DNA from: Azovibrio restrictus
Lineage (GTDB): Bacteria > Bacteroidota > Bacteroidia > Chitinophagales > Chitinophagaceae
Reading direction: 5' to 3'
Assembly: GCA_029255605.1 (NCBI GenBank)
Contig: JANLJF010000048.1
Location: 1 to 64,000, forward strand
DNA: 64,000 nucleotides
Shown: positions 15,400 through 24,430 of the stretch, piece after piece
Layout of the letters: every line of letters begins with the position of its first letter
How positions within the stretch are numbered: the first letter of the stretch is position 1
Notes under the pieces: model-generated
Told to the model about the DNA's origin: nothing
Seen by the model: the letters and a program-made list of their open reading frames with translations, nothing else
The model's database searches: none
Program-made: the position numbers and the translations under genes

Positions 15400-16398
15400 C
15401 TATGCCGAAGCAGGTTTAAATAAGCGGGATTTAAAATAAGAGCCGATGCCTATAATGCTGGTCACATTCAAAGGCAACTCCAATAATACGTGCAGGAAGC
15501 TTACAAATAATAACCACTGCAAGCCCATAGCATAGTTTGTAATGTAAAGGCCAATACTGATAAGCCATAAAATGATAACAGCAATAAAGCGCACCTTAGG
15601 TACCTTATGCCATTGAATGATGCTGGTTTTAGAAAACCAGTTGAGATAATGATAAGTATAAGCAAATGCAATGAAGCGCATCAGCAAGATGCCTTCCATG
15701 GAATGAAAAATGATATTATCCCAAGCTGCCATACTCTCCTGGGCTTCTATACCATTTACATTTTGCAACCAGTTTATGTTTACCACTTTAAATGGGTTAT
15801 ACGCCTCCATGCTGTAGGATGTGGGCGCATAAAAAGTTCTATCAGGGAAAATGACTGCCAATAGGATAGGGCATAACACCATACATACTACTGCTAAGAT
15901 GCCAAAGCGGCTCTGGCTTTTTAATGCCCCATATAACATAAACAATGCCGTAAAAAAATAGACATGCACCAGCGTGGGCAAAAAGACTGAAAAGAATAAA
16001 TAGAAATGCTGTGATACCTGCGAAGAGAATATTAATAATATAATACCGCCTATTCGGTAAAATTTATTTTTGACGGTAACAAACACTACCGAACATAAAA
16101 GTGCTATGTAAGCAAGGTTAGCATCGAAGCCGGGAGGGAAATCGATTTCCAGAAAATTATCGAAAAAGCGCAAGGTCATCAGTAAGCCGATGACAATAAG
16201 GATAATGGCATCATAGCGTTCTTTGGTATAATACTTCCTATCGTGCAGCCACGATATTTCTGTGAAATAATGCAACGGCCCGAGTATGGCATAGGAAAAA
16301 AGAAAAAGCTCGAAAGGGAGTATCATAGCTATGATACCTGAAATAAGCATGAGTCCGATGTTAGTGATATCCAGCTTTTCAGTTGCGGTCAGTGCCAT
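15400..16398 (-). CDS. Polytopic membrane protein of unknown function
   Basis: About 332 aa with roughly nine predicted membrane helices. Several conserved-looking polar motifs face helix ends: GPLHYFTEISWLHDR near residue 40, a HSMEGILLMRFIAFAYTYHY segment, and FLHVLLELP near the C-terminus. The clustered His, Glu and Tyr residues suggest a metal- or cofactor-binding membrane enzyme rather than a transporter, but I do not recognise the family. The start is ATG 16398; the TTG one codon upstream is the ORF-track start. It lies upstream of the PaaG-like gene on the same strand with 24 bp between, and divergent from comM. Confidence 0.6.
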   Translation of the reverse strand: MALTATEKLDITNIGLMLISGIIAMILPFELFLFSYAILGPLHYFTEISWLHDRKYYTKERYDAIILIVIGLLMTLRFFDNFLEIDFPPGFDANLAYIALLCSVVFVTVKNKFYRIGGIILLIFSSQVSQHFYLFFSVFLPTLVHVYFFTALFMLYGALKSQSRFGILAVVCMVLCPILLAVIFPDRTFYAPTSYSMEAYNPFKVVNINWLQNVNGIEAQESMAAWDNIIFHSMEGILLMRFIAFAYTYHYLNWFSKTSIIQWHKVPKVRFIAVIILWLISIGLYITNYAMGLQWLLFVSFLHVLLELPLNVTSIIGIGSYFKSRLFKPASA

Positions 16399-16487
16399 CA
16401 AAAATTCATTAGGGTTGGCGAAAATGCTATGTTATTAAAATTATATAAAATTACACAGCATTTTATGTTATAAATTAGCTCCTCATT

Positions 16488-18032
16488 ATGTTGGTAAAAG
16501 TTTTCGGTAGCGCGGTATATGGTGTAGAGGCTATCACTATCACAATAGAAGTAGACATAGTAGTGGGTGGCACAACAGGCTATTTTATAGTAGGCCTGCC
16601 CGATAATGCTGTAAAGGAAAGTACAGAGCGTGTGCTCTCTGCCATGAAAAATAATGGCTACGATCGTCCTCGTAATAAAGTGGTGGTAAACATGGCCCCT
16701 GCCGATATACGCAAGGCAGGCTCTGCATATGACTTGCCCATAGCCATTGGGATGCTGGCGGCAACAAAACAATTACCTGCCGATGATCTGGATAAATATA
16801 TCATAATGGGTGAGCTATCGCTGGATGGCTCGCTGCAACCTATAAAGGGTGCATTGCCCATAGCCATACAAGCCCGCACAGAAAAGTACAAGGGCCTGAT
16901 ACTACCAAAAGAGAATGCCCGCGAAGCTGCATTGGTTAACAACCTGGATGTATATGGCGTAAGTAGTATAAAAGAGGTAGTTGATTTCTTTAACGGTACA
17001 GCTAGCTTAACGCCTGTATCTGTAAATACACGCGAAGAGTTCTATAATTCGCAATATGAATTTGATATTGATTTCAGCGATGTAAAAGGGCAGGAGAATG
17101 TGAAGCGTGCATTGGAGATAGCCGCCGCTGGCGGACACAATGCTATACTTATTGGCCCGCCCGGTGCGGGTAAAACCATGCTGGCAAAAAGACTGCCAAC
17201 GATACTACCACCCCTTAGCCTGCACGAGGCACTGGAAACAACCAAGATACATTCGGTAGCGGGTAAGCTGCCTGTCAATACTTCACTTATTTCCAAACGC
17301 CCGTTCCGTTCGCCGCACCATACTATTAGTGATGTAGCGCTGGTGGGTGGCGGTGGCATGCCACAACCGGGAGAAATATCGCTGGCGCATAATGGTGTAC
17401 TGTTTCTTGATGAGCTGCCGGAATTTAAACGTACAGTGCTGGAAGTGATGCGCCAGCCTATGGAAGAACGACGTGTGTCCATATCGCGTGCTAAAGTGAG
17501 CATTGATTTTCCTGCCAGCTTTATGCTGATAGCTTCGATGAACCCCTGCCCATGTGGCTACTTCAATCATCCTGAAAAAGAATGTACCTGCAGCCCGATG
17601 GTAGTACAGCGCTACCTGAATAAAATATCGGGTCCACTGTTGGACAGGATAGACCTGCATGTGGAGGTAACGCCTGTTTCATTTAATGAACTATCATCGC
17701 AACGTACATCTGAACATAGCGACGCTGTACGCGAACGCGTACTGAAAGCCCGTGATATACAGGATAAGCGCTTTGAAGGACAGCAAGGTATTTATGCCAA
17801 TGCACAGATGAGTAGCAAGCAACTGAAAGAAATATGCGTGATAAACAGTGTAGGGCAAACACTGCTGAAAACAGCAATGGACAGGCTCAACCTATCGGCC
17901 CGGGCATATGACAGGATATTAAAAGTATCGCGCACCATAGCCGACCTGGCCGGCAGCGAAGAAATAAGACCAGAACACTTGGCTGAAGCTATACAGTACC
18001 GCAGCCTGGACAGGGAAGGCTGGGCTGGGTAA
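16488..18032 (+). CDS. comM: YifB/ComM family Mg-chelatase-like AAA+ ATPase
   Basis: 514 aa, normal for the family. The N-terminal ~170 residues form the ChlI-type domain with a Lon-protease-like fold (KVFGSAVYGVEAITITIEVDI). The AAA+ module has Walker A GPPGAGKTMLAKR, Walker B VLFLDELPEF and the sensor segment IASMNPCPCGY. A C-terminal helical domain follows. ComM is a hexameric helicase that promotes branch migration during natural transformation in gammaproteobacteria; in Bacteroidota the role is inferred. Transcribed divergently from the unknown membrane protein. Confidence 0.92.
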   Translation: MLVKVFGSAVYGVEAITITIEVDIVVGGTTGYFIVGLPDNAVKESTERVLSAMKNNGYDRPRNKVVVNMAPADIRKAGSAYDLPIAIGMLAATKQLPADDLDKYIIMGELSLDGSLQPIKGALPIAIQARTEKYKGLILPKENAREAALVNNLDVYGVSSIKEVVDFFNGTASLTPVSVNTREEFYNSQYEFDIDFSDVKGQENVKRALEIAAAGGHNAILIGPPGAGKTMLAKRLPTILPPLSLHEALETTKIHSVAGKLPVNTSLISKRPFRSPHHTISDVALVGGGGMPQPGEISLAHNGVLFLDELPEFKRTVLEVMRQPMEERRVSISRAKVSIDFPASFMLIASMNPCPCGYFNHPEKECTCSPMVVQRYLNKISGPLLDRIDLHVEVTPVSFNELSSQRTSEHSDAVRERVLKARDIQDKRFEGQQGIYANAQMSSKQLKEICVINSVGQTLLKTAMDRLNLSARAYDRILKVSRTIADLAGSEEIRPEHLAEAIQYRSLDREGWAG

Positions 18033-18042
18033 AATAATAACA

Positions 18043-18074
18043 AAGCCACCGCAGACGCGGTGGCTCTTCGTTTT
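18043..18074. terminator. Bidirectional intrinsic terminator between comM and a convergent gene
   Basis: AGCCACCGC pairs with GCGGTGGCT around AGAC; T-rich sequence follows on both strands. Confidence 0.85.
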
Positions 18075-18093
18075 AGCAATAGGGATATGTTAT

Positions 18094-20286
18094 TTATGCT
18101 TCGTTGAGGCAGAAACCGATAGTATCTACAGCATATTGTTGATAGAAGGTATATGCGTAGGATACGAAAGGATAGCATAGCAGTGTCTTGTCATATGCAT
18201 ACAGCCTTATGTTATATCCGCATTTGCGCACATTGTTTGTGGTCATAGCCCAGTTACCGGTTTTGCCTGTACCCGGAACGGTGATCTGCGAACCGAAACT
18301 GCGTACAACACCATCTACTTTGAATGTGGTGCTATCGCCACTGCGCAGTTGTATGAATTCGAACGCTACGCTATGGCAGTTGTTCTCATCATCGGCAAGG
18401 CTGTAAGTACCGGTTATGTCTGTTCCTTTTACCAGCGTACCGCAGTCTTCAGAACCATTTACCTTGATGCGTACATCTTTAGGCGCATGCTTGTCAACCT
18501 TTATACGGCAGCGCTCACTGGTGAAGCCTTCAGATGTTTCGAGGTAAAACTCATATACATCTGAATCGGCAACAGAGATGACACCCAACAGGTCGCCATG
18601 CACGGTAACAATGGTTGGCGCATTATAATCTACCAAGTAGTGATAGTTGCCTGCAGCATCCGGTGTATTTGGCTCTATGTATTGACTGAGCATACCACCT
18701 GCTATCACATTCTTCAGCACGGTGAAAGGTGTGCTGACTGGAACAAAGCTGCTATCGGGTTGCGATGCGCGTTTCAGCATTATTTTATACTGCAGTTGTG
18801 CCGCACCTACATTATTTGAATCCGGATGCTCCGGTATCACACCTGTGATAGGAATAGTACCATTGAATGAGAAGCCATCGAAGTTATCTACCGTAGCATC
18901 GGGTGCATCCAGGGTCTTATCTATCTTACCGGTTATCTTGCTCACCTTTTTGGCCGGTATATTACCTATGGCCGTGATGATAGGTTTTTTACCTGTACCC
19001 TGTGTGCCTTGCCTGTGGCGTATCTCTACCCAGGCTTCTTCCCAATCGCCCCAGGGCGCTACCCAGCCCGGTTGGTTGTCCGGTGGTAGTAGGTTCCACG
19101 ATAGTATCGCGCGTACTTTTGCAAAGTAGGTTTCGCTGCATTTCTGCTTTTGATACTCGGTAAGATTTACCGGTAGCTCTACATGGTAAGACAGTCCGCC
19201 ATTTGGCATAGGGGTTACATCGTGCACCTCTACAGAAGAAGTACCCATGAATTGCCAGCCGCTACCAAAGTCCATATAGAATGCTACATATTCCCTGCTG
19301 CCTTTGCTGCAAAGATTGCCTGCGTAGCCCGATGGCTTTTTAAGATGTACGGTAGCATACAGGCGATTGGTATCGCGGTTGAGGCCTACGCATTTCACCT
19401 CTTCATAAGTAGTGTTGAATTTGGGTTTTAGTACAAAGTCTACCAACTTGCTCAGGTTAATGCCACTCAGCTTCAAGTTTTTAGAAAGCTCGAATGATGG
19501 GGCGCCGGCATTCAGGGCTTTGGCTACTGTGGTGAAACCGATACGCTCTTCTTCTACCTCTTTGCTGTAAAGCTTCATTAGTTCCGGCAGTTCTATCTCT
19601 TCCGTTTTTAGCTCCAATGCCTGGGGTATTTGCGGTATTTTCTCAGCCAGCAGTTTTATCTGGTCATCTTTCAGTGTAAGGCCTATGTCCTTCAGGTTGC
19701 CTTTCAGCCAGCATATCCAGCTATTTTTAGGCGCCAGTTGAATATTTACATCCAGCACATTGCCCCATACAGGTACATAATCAGGGTCATTTGCGGTTGG
19801 TGCAGTATTCCAGGAAAGGATGGCGCGGACGATAGGTAACACGGGTTTATCACCGCAGCAGTTGGTAACTTCAGGATTGAAAGCCTGGTTTACGGCGTAG
19901 CAAAGTGAATTGCTGGTAGTGTGGCTGAAATCGTGTGCATCGAAGCTTACAATACCAAGGTCTTTCCATGTGCCATTTCGTTGATAGTCGATGTAGAAAC
20001 GAACGTACTCTTTGCTACCTGCGGTACATGGGCCGCCGCTGTAGCCGTTGTTCTGGTTAATTTTTACAATTGCGGTCAGTGTTTTCATTTGTGGGTTGTA
20101 GCCCACGCAAGTCACCTGTTCATAGGTCGTATTGCCGTTGATGATCTTTACCGGCTTGAACTCGTTGAACAGCGGATTCGTTTTAGATAGATTCCCAAAG
20201 TAGTTGGGATTTTGCAGCAGCAATAAGTGCATTTTTTCTCTCTCTAGTTGCACCCCTTGCAAGCTTTCTTTTTTAAGCGTTGCCAT
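18094..20286 (-). CDS. Large protein with an internal duplicated Cys-containing module, function unknown
   Basis: About 730 aa from ATG 20286 (MATLKKESL); the ORF-track start 39 bp upstream is less likely. Two copies of a ~140-residue module are visible: TTYEQVTCVGYNPQMKTLTA to RAILSWNTAPTANDPDYVPVWG and TTYEEVKCVGLNRDTNRLYA to RAILSWNLLPPDNQPGWVAPWG, each with matching Cys, a GSxEYVxFYxD block and an aspartate/histidine VHD/AHD motif. The C-terminal ~270 residues are beta-rich. There is no signal peptide, lipobox or T9SS tail despite the Cys content and extracellular look. I do not recognise the family. It is convergent with comM. Confidence 0.6.
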   Translation of the reverse strand: MATLKKESLQGVQLEREKMHLLLLQNPNYFGNLSKTNPLFNEFKPVKIINGNTTYEQVTCVGYNPQMKTLTAIVKINQNNGYSGGPCTAGSKEYVRFYIDYQRNGTWKDLGIVSFDAHDFSHTTSNSLCYAVNQAFNPEVTNCCGDKPVLPIVRAILSWNTAPTANDPDYVPVWGNVLDVNIQLAPKNSWICWLKGNLKDIGLTLKDDQIKLLAEKIPQIPQALELKTEEIELPELMKLYSKEVEEERIGFTTVAKALNAGAPSFELSKNLKLSGINLSKLVDFVLKPKFNTTYEEVKCVGLNRDTNRLYATVHLKKPSGYAGNLCSKGSREYVAFYMDFGSGWQFMGTSSVEVHDVTPMPNGGLSYHVELPVNLTEYQKQKCSETYFAKVRAILSWNLLPPDNQPGWVAPWGDWEEAWVEIRHRQGTQGTGKKPIITAIGNIPAKKVSKITGKIDKTLDAPDATVDNFDGFSFNGTIPITGVIPEHPDSNNVGAAQLQYKIMLKRASQPDSSFVPVSTPFTVLKNVIAGGMLSQYIEPNTPDAAGNYHYLVDYNAPTIVTVHGDLLGVISVADSDVYEFYLETSEGFTSERCRIKVDKHAPKDVRIKVNGSEDCGTLVKGTDITGTYSLADDENNCHSVAFEFIQLRSGDSTTFKVDGVVRSFGSQITVPGTGKTGNWAMTTNNVRKCGYNIRLYAYDKTLLCYPFVSYAYTFYQQYAVDTIGFCLNEA

Positions 20287-20319
20287 AATATGTATTTTTT
20301 GGTGATGAAAAAATCCTCT

Positions 20320-20338
20320 ATACACTCCGGTAGTGTAT
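20320..20338 (-). promoter_or_regulatory. Inverted repeat just downstream of the promoter box
   Basis: ATACACT and AGTGTAT flank a 5-bp centre right after the -7 box at 20341-20348, covering the predicted transcription start. It could be an operator or a 5' UTR hairpin. Confidence 0.4.
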
Positions 20339-20340
20339 TA

Positions 20341-20348
20341 CAAACATA
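20341..20348 (-). promoter_or_regulatory. TAnnTTTG -7 element of the duplicated-module gene
   Basis: TATGTTTG on the minus strand, about 54 nt before the ATG at 20286. Confidence 0.45.
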
Positions 20349-20453
20349 GAATAGGCAAGAAGCAGGATTATAAGCACTGATACTGGAAATACATGTATTG
20401 GCAACTGAAAAATTATACGTAGAAATACGCATAGACATTACGGAAAACCCTGT

Positions 20454-20461
20454 TATTTTTG
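20454..20461 (+). promoter_or_regulatory. TAnnTTTG -7 element of the lipoprotein gene
   Basis: TATTTTTG ends 19 nt before ATG 20481. It probably also drives the downstream membrane protein, kinase and regulator. Confidence 0.5.
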
Positions 20462-20480
20462 GATATTAAAAAATTCTACA

Positions 20481-20996
20481 ATGGTCAAAAAACTTCTTAT
20501 GCTCAAAATCCAATCGTTTACAAACTTGCTGGCAGTAGGTATATTGCTGGCGGGCTTAGCATCCTGTTCGGGCGAAATACCTGGCGGTGGATGTGTAAAA
20601 TGTATAGAAAACAAACCGGCACCAACGCCCTATGCCTCAACGCTCAATAGTAAAAACCATTTTATAACACTTGATATGGCGCGGACCATGACGCAGTCTT
20701 TTTCAGCGCAAAGGGAAATGCTGCTGGCTCCGGAACGCAGGGGTCAAAATGTATTGCCACTGTATGAAACATTCAATCTGAAAACGATCGACTCCCTGTT
20801 ATGCCAGGAAAAGGCAGTGGGCTTCCGTATCTATATGGCACTGGATGGCCAGCAGAAAGCAAAATTTGTATTGGTAGGTGTAGATGGTGATGGTAAAGAT
20901 ATTATGCAAAGAGTAGTAGAAAACCCGGCAATGTTAACGGAAGCGCCTACCGGCACAAGTGTATTGGTAGCAGAAGAAGGCCAACGTTATCCATAG
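20481..20996 (+). CDS. Putative lipoprotein of unknown function
   Basis: 171 aa with a long N-terminal signal: hydrophobic FTNLLAVGILLAGLASC ends in an L-A-S-C lipobox, so Cys is expected to be lipidated. The mature part (~140 residues) begins with a Gly/Cys-containing stretch (GGGCVKC) and contains no domain I recognise. It lies 32 bp before the membrane protein and two-component genes on the same strand, so it may be part of the same transcript and could be a cell-envelope sensor partner, but that is inference only. Confidence 0.6.
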   Translation: MVKKLLMLKIQSFTNLLAVGILLAGLASCSGEIPGGGCVKCIENKPAPTPYASTLNSKNHFITLDMARTMTQSFSAQREMLLAPERRGQNVLPLYETFNLKTIDSLLCQEKAVGFRIYMALDGQQKAKFVLVGVDGDGKDIMQRVVENPAMLTEAPTGTSVLVAEEGQRYP

Positions 20997-21028
20997 TAAA
21001 TAAAATAAAGACCTGAGGAAATTACGGA

Positions 21029-21673
21029 ATGCAAAAAGCCATTGCTTTTCTATTAAGCCTAAGCATCCTATTGCCATTGATTGCAGGATTGGTAAGATAC
21101 CGGAAAATACCGGCATCTTACCACCCCCTATTATATCTTATAGGTATCGGTTTTGTGAATGAACTGCTCTGTTATGCCGTTTTTTACAATAACAGCATGA
21201 TACCTGTAAACTTTTATTACATCTGTGAATTCCTGCTGTTTGCATGGCAGTTTCATTTATGGAAGAACATTCTGCGCTCAAAAAAGATCTTCTATACATT
21301 AATAGGCCTGATGACTGTTTTTTGGATAATAGATAAGGTAGTGATCTGCGGCTTTACAAGGTTTAGCCCCTTGTTCCAGGTATGCTATTCACTTATATTG
21401 GTACTGTTATCTGTAAACCAGCTCAACTGGCTTATTGTAAACGACAGGGGTGATATCGTTCGGCACCCTATTTTTATTATATGCATCTCGGTGATCATAT
21501 TTTTTTCATACAAGGTATTGACCGAAATTTTTTATTATTACGCACCTGAAAAGGCAATCAAAAACAATATTTTTGTAATACAATCTTACATGAATGTGGG
21601 ATATAATATATTGTTAGCGCTGGCTATACTATGCATACCTCAGAAGCTAACTTTTATACTGCCGTTGCGATAG
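21029..21673 (+). CDS. Polytopic membrane protein coupled to a histidine kinase
   Basis: 214 aa with about six or seven predicted membrane helices and very short loops (ALLSLSILLPLIAGLVRY-type at the N-terminus, then FYYICEFLLFAWQFHLW). No enzymatic motif is seen. Its 3' end overlaps the start of the histidine kinase by 43 bp, indicating translational coupling. The kinase itself has only one short membrane segment and no sensor domain, so this protein is a candidate sensory partner. Similar small membrane proteins occur next to NarL-type kinases in Bacteroidota as I recall, but the function is not known to me. Confidence 0.65.
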   Translation: MQKAIAFLLSLSILLPLIAGLVRYRKIPASYHPLLYLIGIGFVNELLCYAVFYNNSMIPVNFYYICEFLLFAWQFHLWKNILRSKKIFYTLIGLMTVFWIIDKVVICGFTRFSPLFQVCYSLILVLLSVNQLNWLIVNDRGDIVRHPIFIICISVIIFFSYKVLTEIFYYYAPEKAIKNNIFVIQSYMNVGYNILLALAILCIPQKLTFILPLR

Positions 21674-22380
21674 CTGCAATCGTTCTGGGCGTTATCATCA
21701 TATACTTTATCGTTAGTATGATAAAGCACCAGCGCCGGAATGTAGACCTGTATAAACAAAAAATAAAAGCAGAAATAGCACTGCTTGAAAATGAACGGAA
21801 ACGCATTGCTACCGATTTGCACGATGAACTGGGCCCGCTCCTATCGGCCGTGAGGATACAGATAAACCACCTGGAATCGGATATAGACCACGACAAGAAA
21901 ATTGTAAGTTTTGCTACGAAACATATAGATGATATTCTTACCAAGACAAGGGAAATATCATACAACCTGCTGCCCAATACACTGGTAAGGCAAGGATTGG
22001 TAAAAGCGCTGCAGGAACTGGTAGGCAAACTAAGGGATATACATAAGCTGGATATAATATTTCGCACATCGGGAGAAGTGAAGCTGAACAAGGAAAGCGA
22101 GGTAAACATTTACCGGATGCTGCAAGAGATCATACATAATACGATAAAACATGCCAATGCATCACAATTGCTTATTGAGATGAAACGGCAGGACAATAAA
22201 GTATTACTGATGTCTGCAGATAACGGGAACGGGTTTGATTATGAGCAGCAGGTGAAAAACAATAATGGCCTTGGCCTGATAAGCCTGCAAAGCCGTGCCG
22301 AAGTATTGAATTCGACATTTAATTTTATTTCAGAACCGGGAAAGGGGACCCAGTATTTTTTTGAAATACCCGTCAACTAA
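21631..22380 (+). CDS. NarL-type sensor histidine kinase without an obvious sensor domain
   Basis: 249 aa. One membrane helix (residues ~9-30) is followed by a short coiled segment and a HisKA_3 dimerisation/phosphoacceptor domain with His64 in NERKRIATDLHDELGPLLSAV. The HATPase domain contains LQEIIHNTIKHANA (N box), DNGNGFD (G1) and NNGLGLISLQSRAE (G2). The lack of a periplasmic domain suggests that signal input comes through another protein, plausibly the overlapping membrane protein upstream. It is 5 bp upstream of its likely partner response regulator. Confidence 0.9.
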   Translation: MHTSEANFYTAVAIAAIVLGVIIIYFIVSMIKHQRRNVDLYKQKIKAEIALLENERKRIATDLHDELGPLLSAVRIQINHLESDIDHDKKIVSFATKHIDDILTKTREISYNLLPNTLVRQGLVKALQELVGKLRDIHKLDIIFRTSGEVKLNKESEVNIYRMLQEIIHNTIKHANASQLLIEMKRQDNKVLLMSADNGNGFDYEQQVKNNNGLGLISLQSRAEVLNSTFNFISEPGKGTQYFFEIPVN

Positions 22381-22385
22381 CAAAT

Positions 22386-23057
22386 ATGGCACAAACAAAC
22401 ATTCCTATTTCAGTAGCTATTGCAGACGATCATGAAATATTCAGGGACGGGCTGCGCCTGATGCTGGCAAAATCGGAAAACATACATATAGTAGGGGAAG
22501 CACATAATGGTAAAGAACTGGTGGGTATTATAGACCAGCTGAAACCTGATGTGGTTATTACAGATATCAAAATGCCGATGATGGATGGCGTAGAGGCGAC
22601 GCGCTACATAAAAGAAAAACATCCGCAGATAGAAGTGATAGCCCTTTCAATGTTTGATGATGAGGAACTGATACTGGAAATGCTGGAAGCCGGTGCCATA
22701 GGCTACCTGCTGAAAAATGCAGATAAAACCGAAGTAATAGAAGCCATACACATGGCCTTTAAAAATCAGCCCTACTATTGTAAGCAAACATCGGGCAAGC
22801 TGGCCAAGCTGATAGCTTTCAGCAGGCACAACAACCAGAAGAAACAAAAAGAAGCAGAATTCTCTGAAAGAGAAAAAGACATCATCAGGCTGATATGCCA
22901 GGAATATACCAATAAGGAAATAGGCGAAAAACTATTTCTTAGTGCCCGCACCGTAGAAGGTTACCGTATGAAGATACTGGAGAAGATGGAAGTGAAAAAC
23001 ATAGTGGGTATAGTGATAGAAGCCATTCGCCTGGGTATCTATGTGCCTGAAATGTAA
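22386..23057 (+). CDS. NarL/FixJ-family response regulator
   Basis: 223 aa. The receiver domain has the acidic pair Asp14-Asp15, the phosphoacceptor Asp60 (VVITDIKMPMMDG) and the Lys in GYLLKNADK. The C-terminal LuxR-type helix-turn-helix is clear in SEREKDIIRLICQEYTNKEIGEKLFLSARTVEGYRMKI. It is inferred to be phosphorylated by the adjacent kinase and to bind DNA as a dimer; targets cannot be read. The stop codon is only 3 bp from the end of the convergent photolyase gene. Confidence 0.93.
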   Translation: MAQTNIPISVAIADDHEIFRDGLRLMLAKSENIHIVGEAHNGKELVGIIDQLKPDVVITDIKMPMMDGVEATRYIKEKHPQIEVIALSMFDDEELILEMLEAGAIGYLLKNADKTEVIEAIHMAFKNQPYYCKQTSGKLAKLIAFSRHNNQKKQKEAEFSEREKDIIRLICQEYTNKEIGEKLFLSARTVEGYRMKILEKMEVKNIVGIVIEAIRLGIYVPEM

Positions 23058-23060
23058 TCG

Positions 23061-24371
23061 TTAGCTATCGGGCTTCAGTTTGACAGCCGCTTTATAAACT
23101 GTAAGGCACCTTTCTCGGGCTTTATCATGCTCTATCATTGGTTTGGGATATGATGGGGATTCACATTCAGGCACCCACTTCCTTATATACTTTAGTTCAG
23201 GATCGAATTTTTTTGTTTGAAGGTATGGATTGAAAATACGGAAATATGGCGCCGCATCGCAGCCACTACCCGCTGCCCATTGCCAGCCACCATTATTACT
23301 CGCCAGATCATAATCCAATAATTTGCTGCCAAAATAAGCTTCTCCCCATCGCCAGTCTATTAACAAATGCTTGGTAAGAAAACTGGCAACTATCATCCTT
23401 ACACGGTTATGCATATAGCCTGTTTCATTCAGCTCTCGCATGCCCGCGTCTACTATGGGGTAGCCTGTATTACCTTCGCACCATAACTGAAACTCCTTTT
23501 CATTATTGCGCCACTTAATATTGTCATACTCCTTGTGAAAGGAGTCCATCACAATATTGGGATAGTGCCACATGATCATCTGGTAAAAGTCGCGCCATAT
23601 TAATTCGTTCAGTAGTTTTTCATTCAGGCGGTGTGCCTGCGCTGCCAACTGGCGGATGCTGATAGTACCAAATCGTAAATGGACACTCAGCCGTGTGGTA
23701 CCTTTTATAGATGGTATATCGCGGGTTTTGTCGTAATCTTTAGCAATAGCTTCATTAAGTACAGGACTAACGACATCGTAATCAACAGGTTTGAACCCTA
23801 TATCCTCAAGCCTTGGTATAGCTATAGCTTTCTGCTTTCTGAAGTTATCAAAGTATTTATGGCAGGGATATGGCTTAAGGAAGAATGGCGTCAACTTTTC
23901 TTTCCATCGCTTGCTGTAAGGTGTATACACAGAATAGGGTTGGCCATTATCTTTTATCACTTCATTTTTCTCAAATATCACCTGGTCTTTGTAGCTATAG
24001 AGGGGGATATTTTTATCCAACAACAGCTTCGCTATCTCCTCATCTCGCTGGCGGGCATACGGTTCATAATCGGTATTAGTATACACTGCCTGCACATTAT
24101 ATTTTGACAGCAGCTTTTTATAGGCTTCCACCGGTGTATCATGGAATACGTATAAAGAAGCGCCCACATCTCTTAGCTTTTTCTGCATATCTTGCAGCGT
24201 GTCATGAATGAAAGCTACCCGTTTATCTGCTTTTTCCTGTAGGTCGTTAAGTATATTGGTATCAAAAATAAAGACAGGTACCACAGGATAACCTGACTTT
24301 AATGCCTGGTATAAACCGGCATTGTCATCCAGGCGAAGGTCGCGACGAAACCAGAAAATGGTCACTTTCAT
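23061..24371 (-). CDS. phrB: Deoxyribodipyrimidine photolyase (class I cryptochrome/photolyase family)
   Basis: 436 aa, normal length. The N-terminal alpha/beta domain begins TIFWFRRDLRLDDNAGL. The C-terminal FAD-binding helical domain has LIWRDFYQMIMWHYP, WCEGNTGYPIVDAGMRELNETGYMHNRVRMIVASFLTKHLLIDWRWGEAYF and DYDLASNNGGWQWAAGSGCDAAPYFRIFNP, all characteristic of CPD-type class I photolyases that repair pyrimidine dimers using light. A cryptochrome-like signalling role cannot be excluded. It is monocistronic and convergent with the response regulator, ending 3 bp from it. Confidence 0.9.
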   Translation of the reverse strand: MKVTIFWFRRDLRLDDNAGLYQALKSGYPVVPVFIFDTNILNDLQEKADKRVAFIHDTLQDMQKKLRDVGASLYVFHDTPVEAYKKLLSKYNVQAVYTNTDYEPYARQRDEEIAKLLLDKNIPLYSYKDQVIFEKNEVIKDNGQPYSVYTPYSKRWKEKLTPFFLKPYPCHKYFDNFRKQKAIAIPRLEDIGFKPVDYDVVSPVLNEAIAKDYDKTRDIPSIKGTTRLSVHLRFGTISIRQLAAQAHRLNEKLLNELIWRDFYQMIMWHYPNIVMDSFHKEYDNIKWRNNEKEFQLWCEGNTGYPIVDAGMRELNETGYMHNRVRMIVASFLTKHLLIDWRWGEAYFGSKLLDYDLASNNGGWQWAAGSGCDAAPYFRIFNPYLQTKKFDPELKYIRKWVPECESPSYPKPMIEHDKARERCLTVYKAAVKLKPDS

Positions 24372-24430
24372 AAGCGTGATAACAATTTTGAAAAAGAAAA
24401 GTTGATTTTATACGTTATTGCTTATTACTA

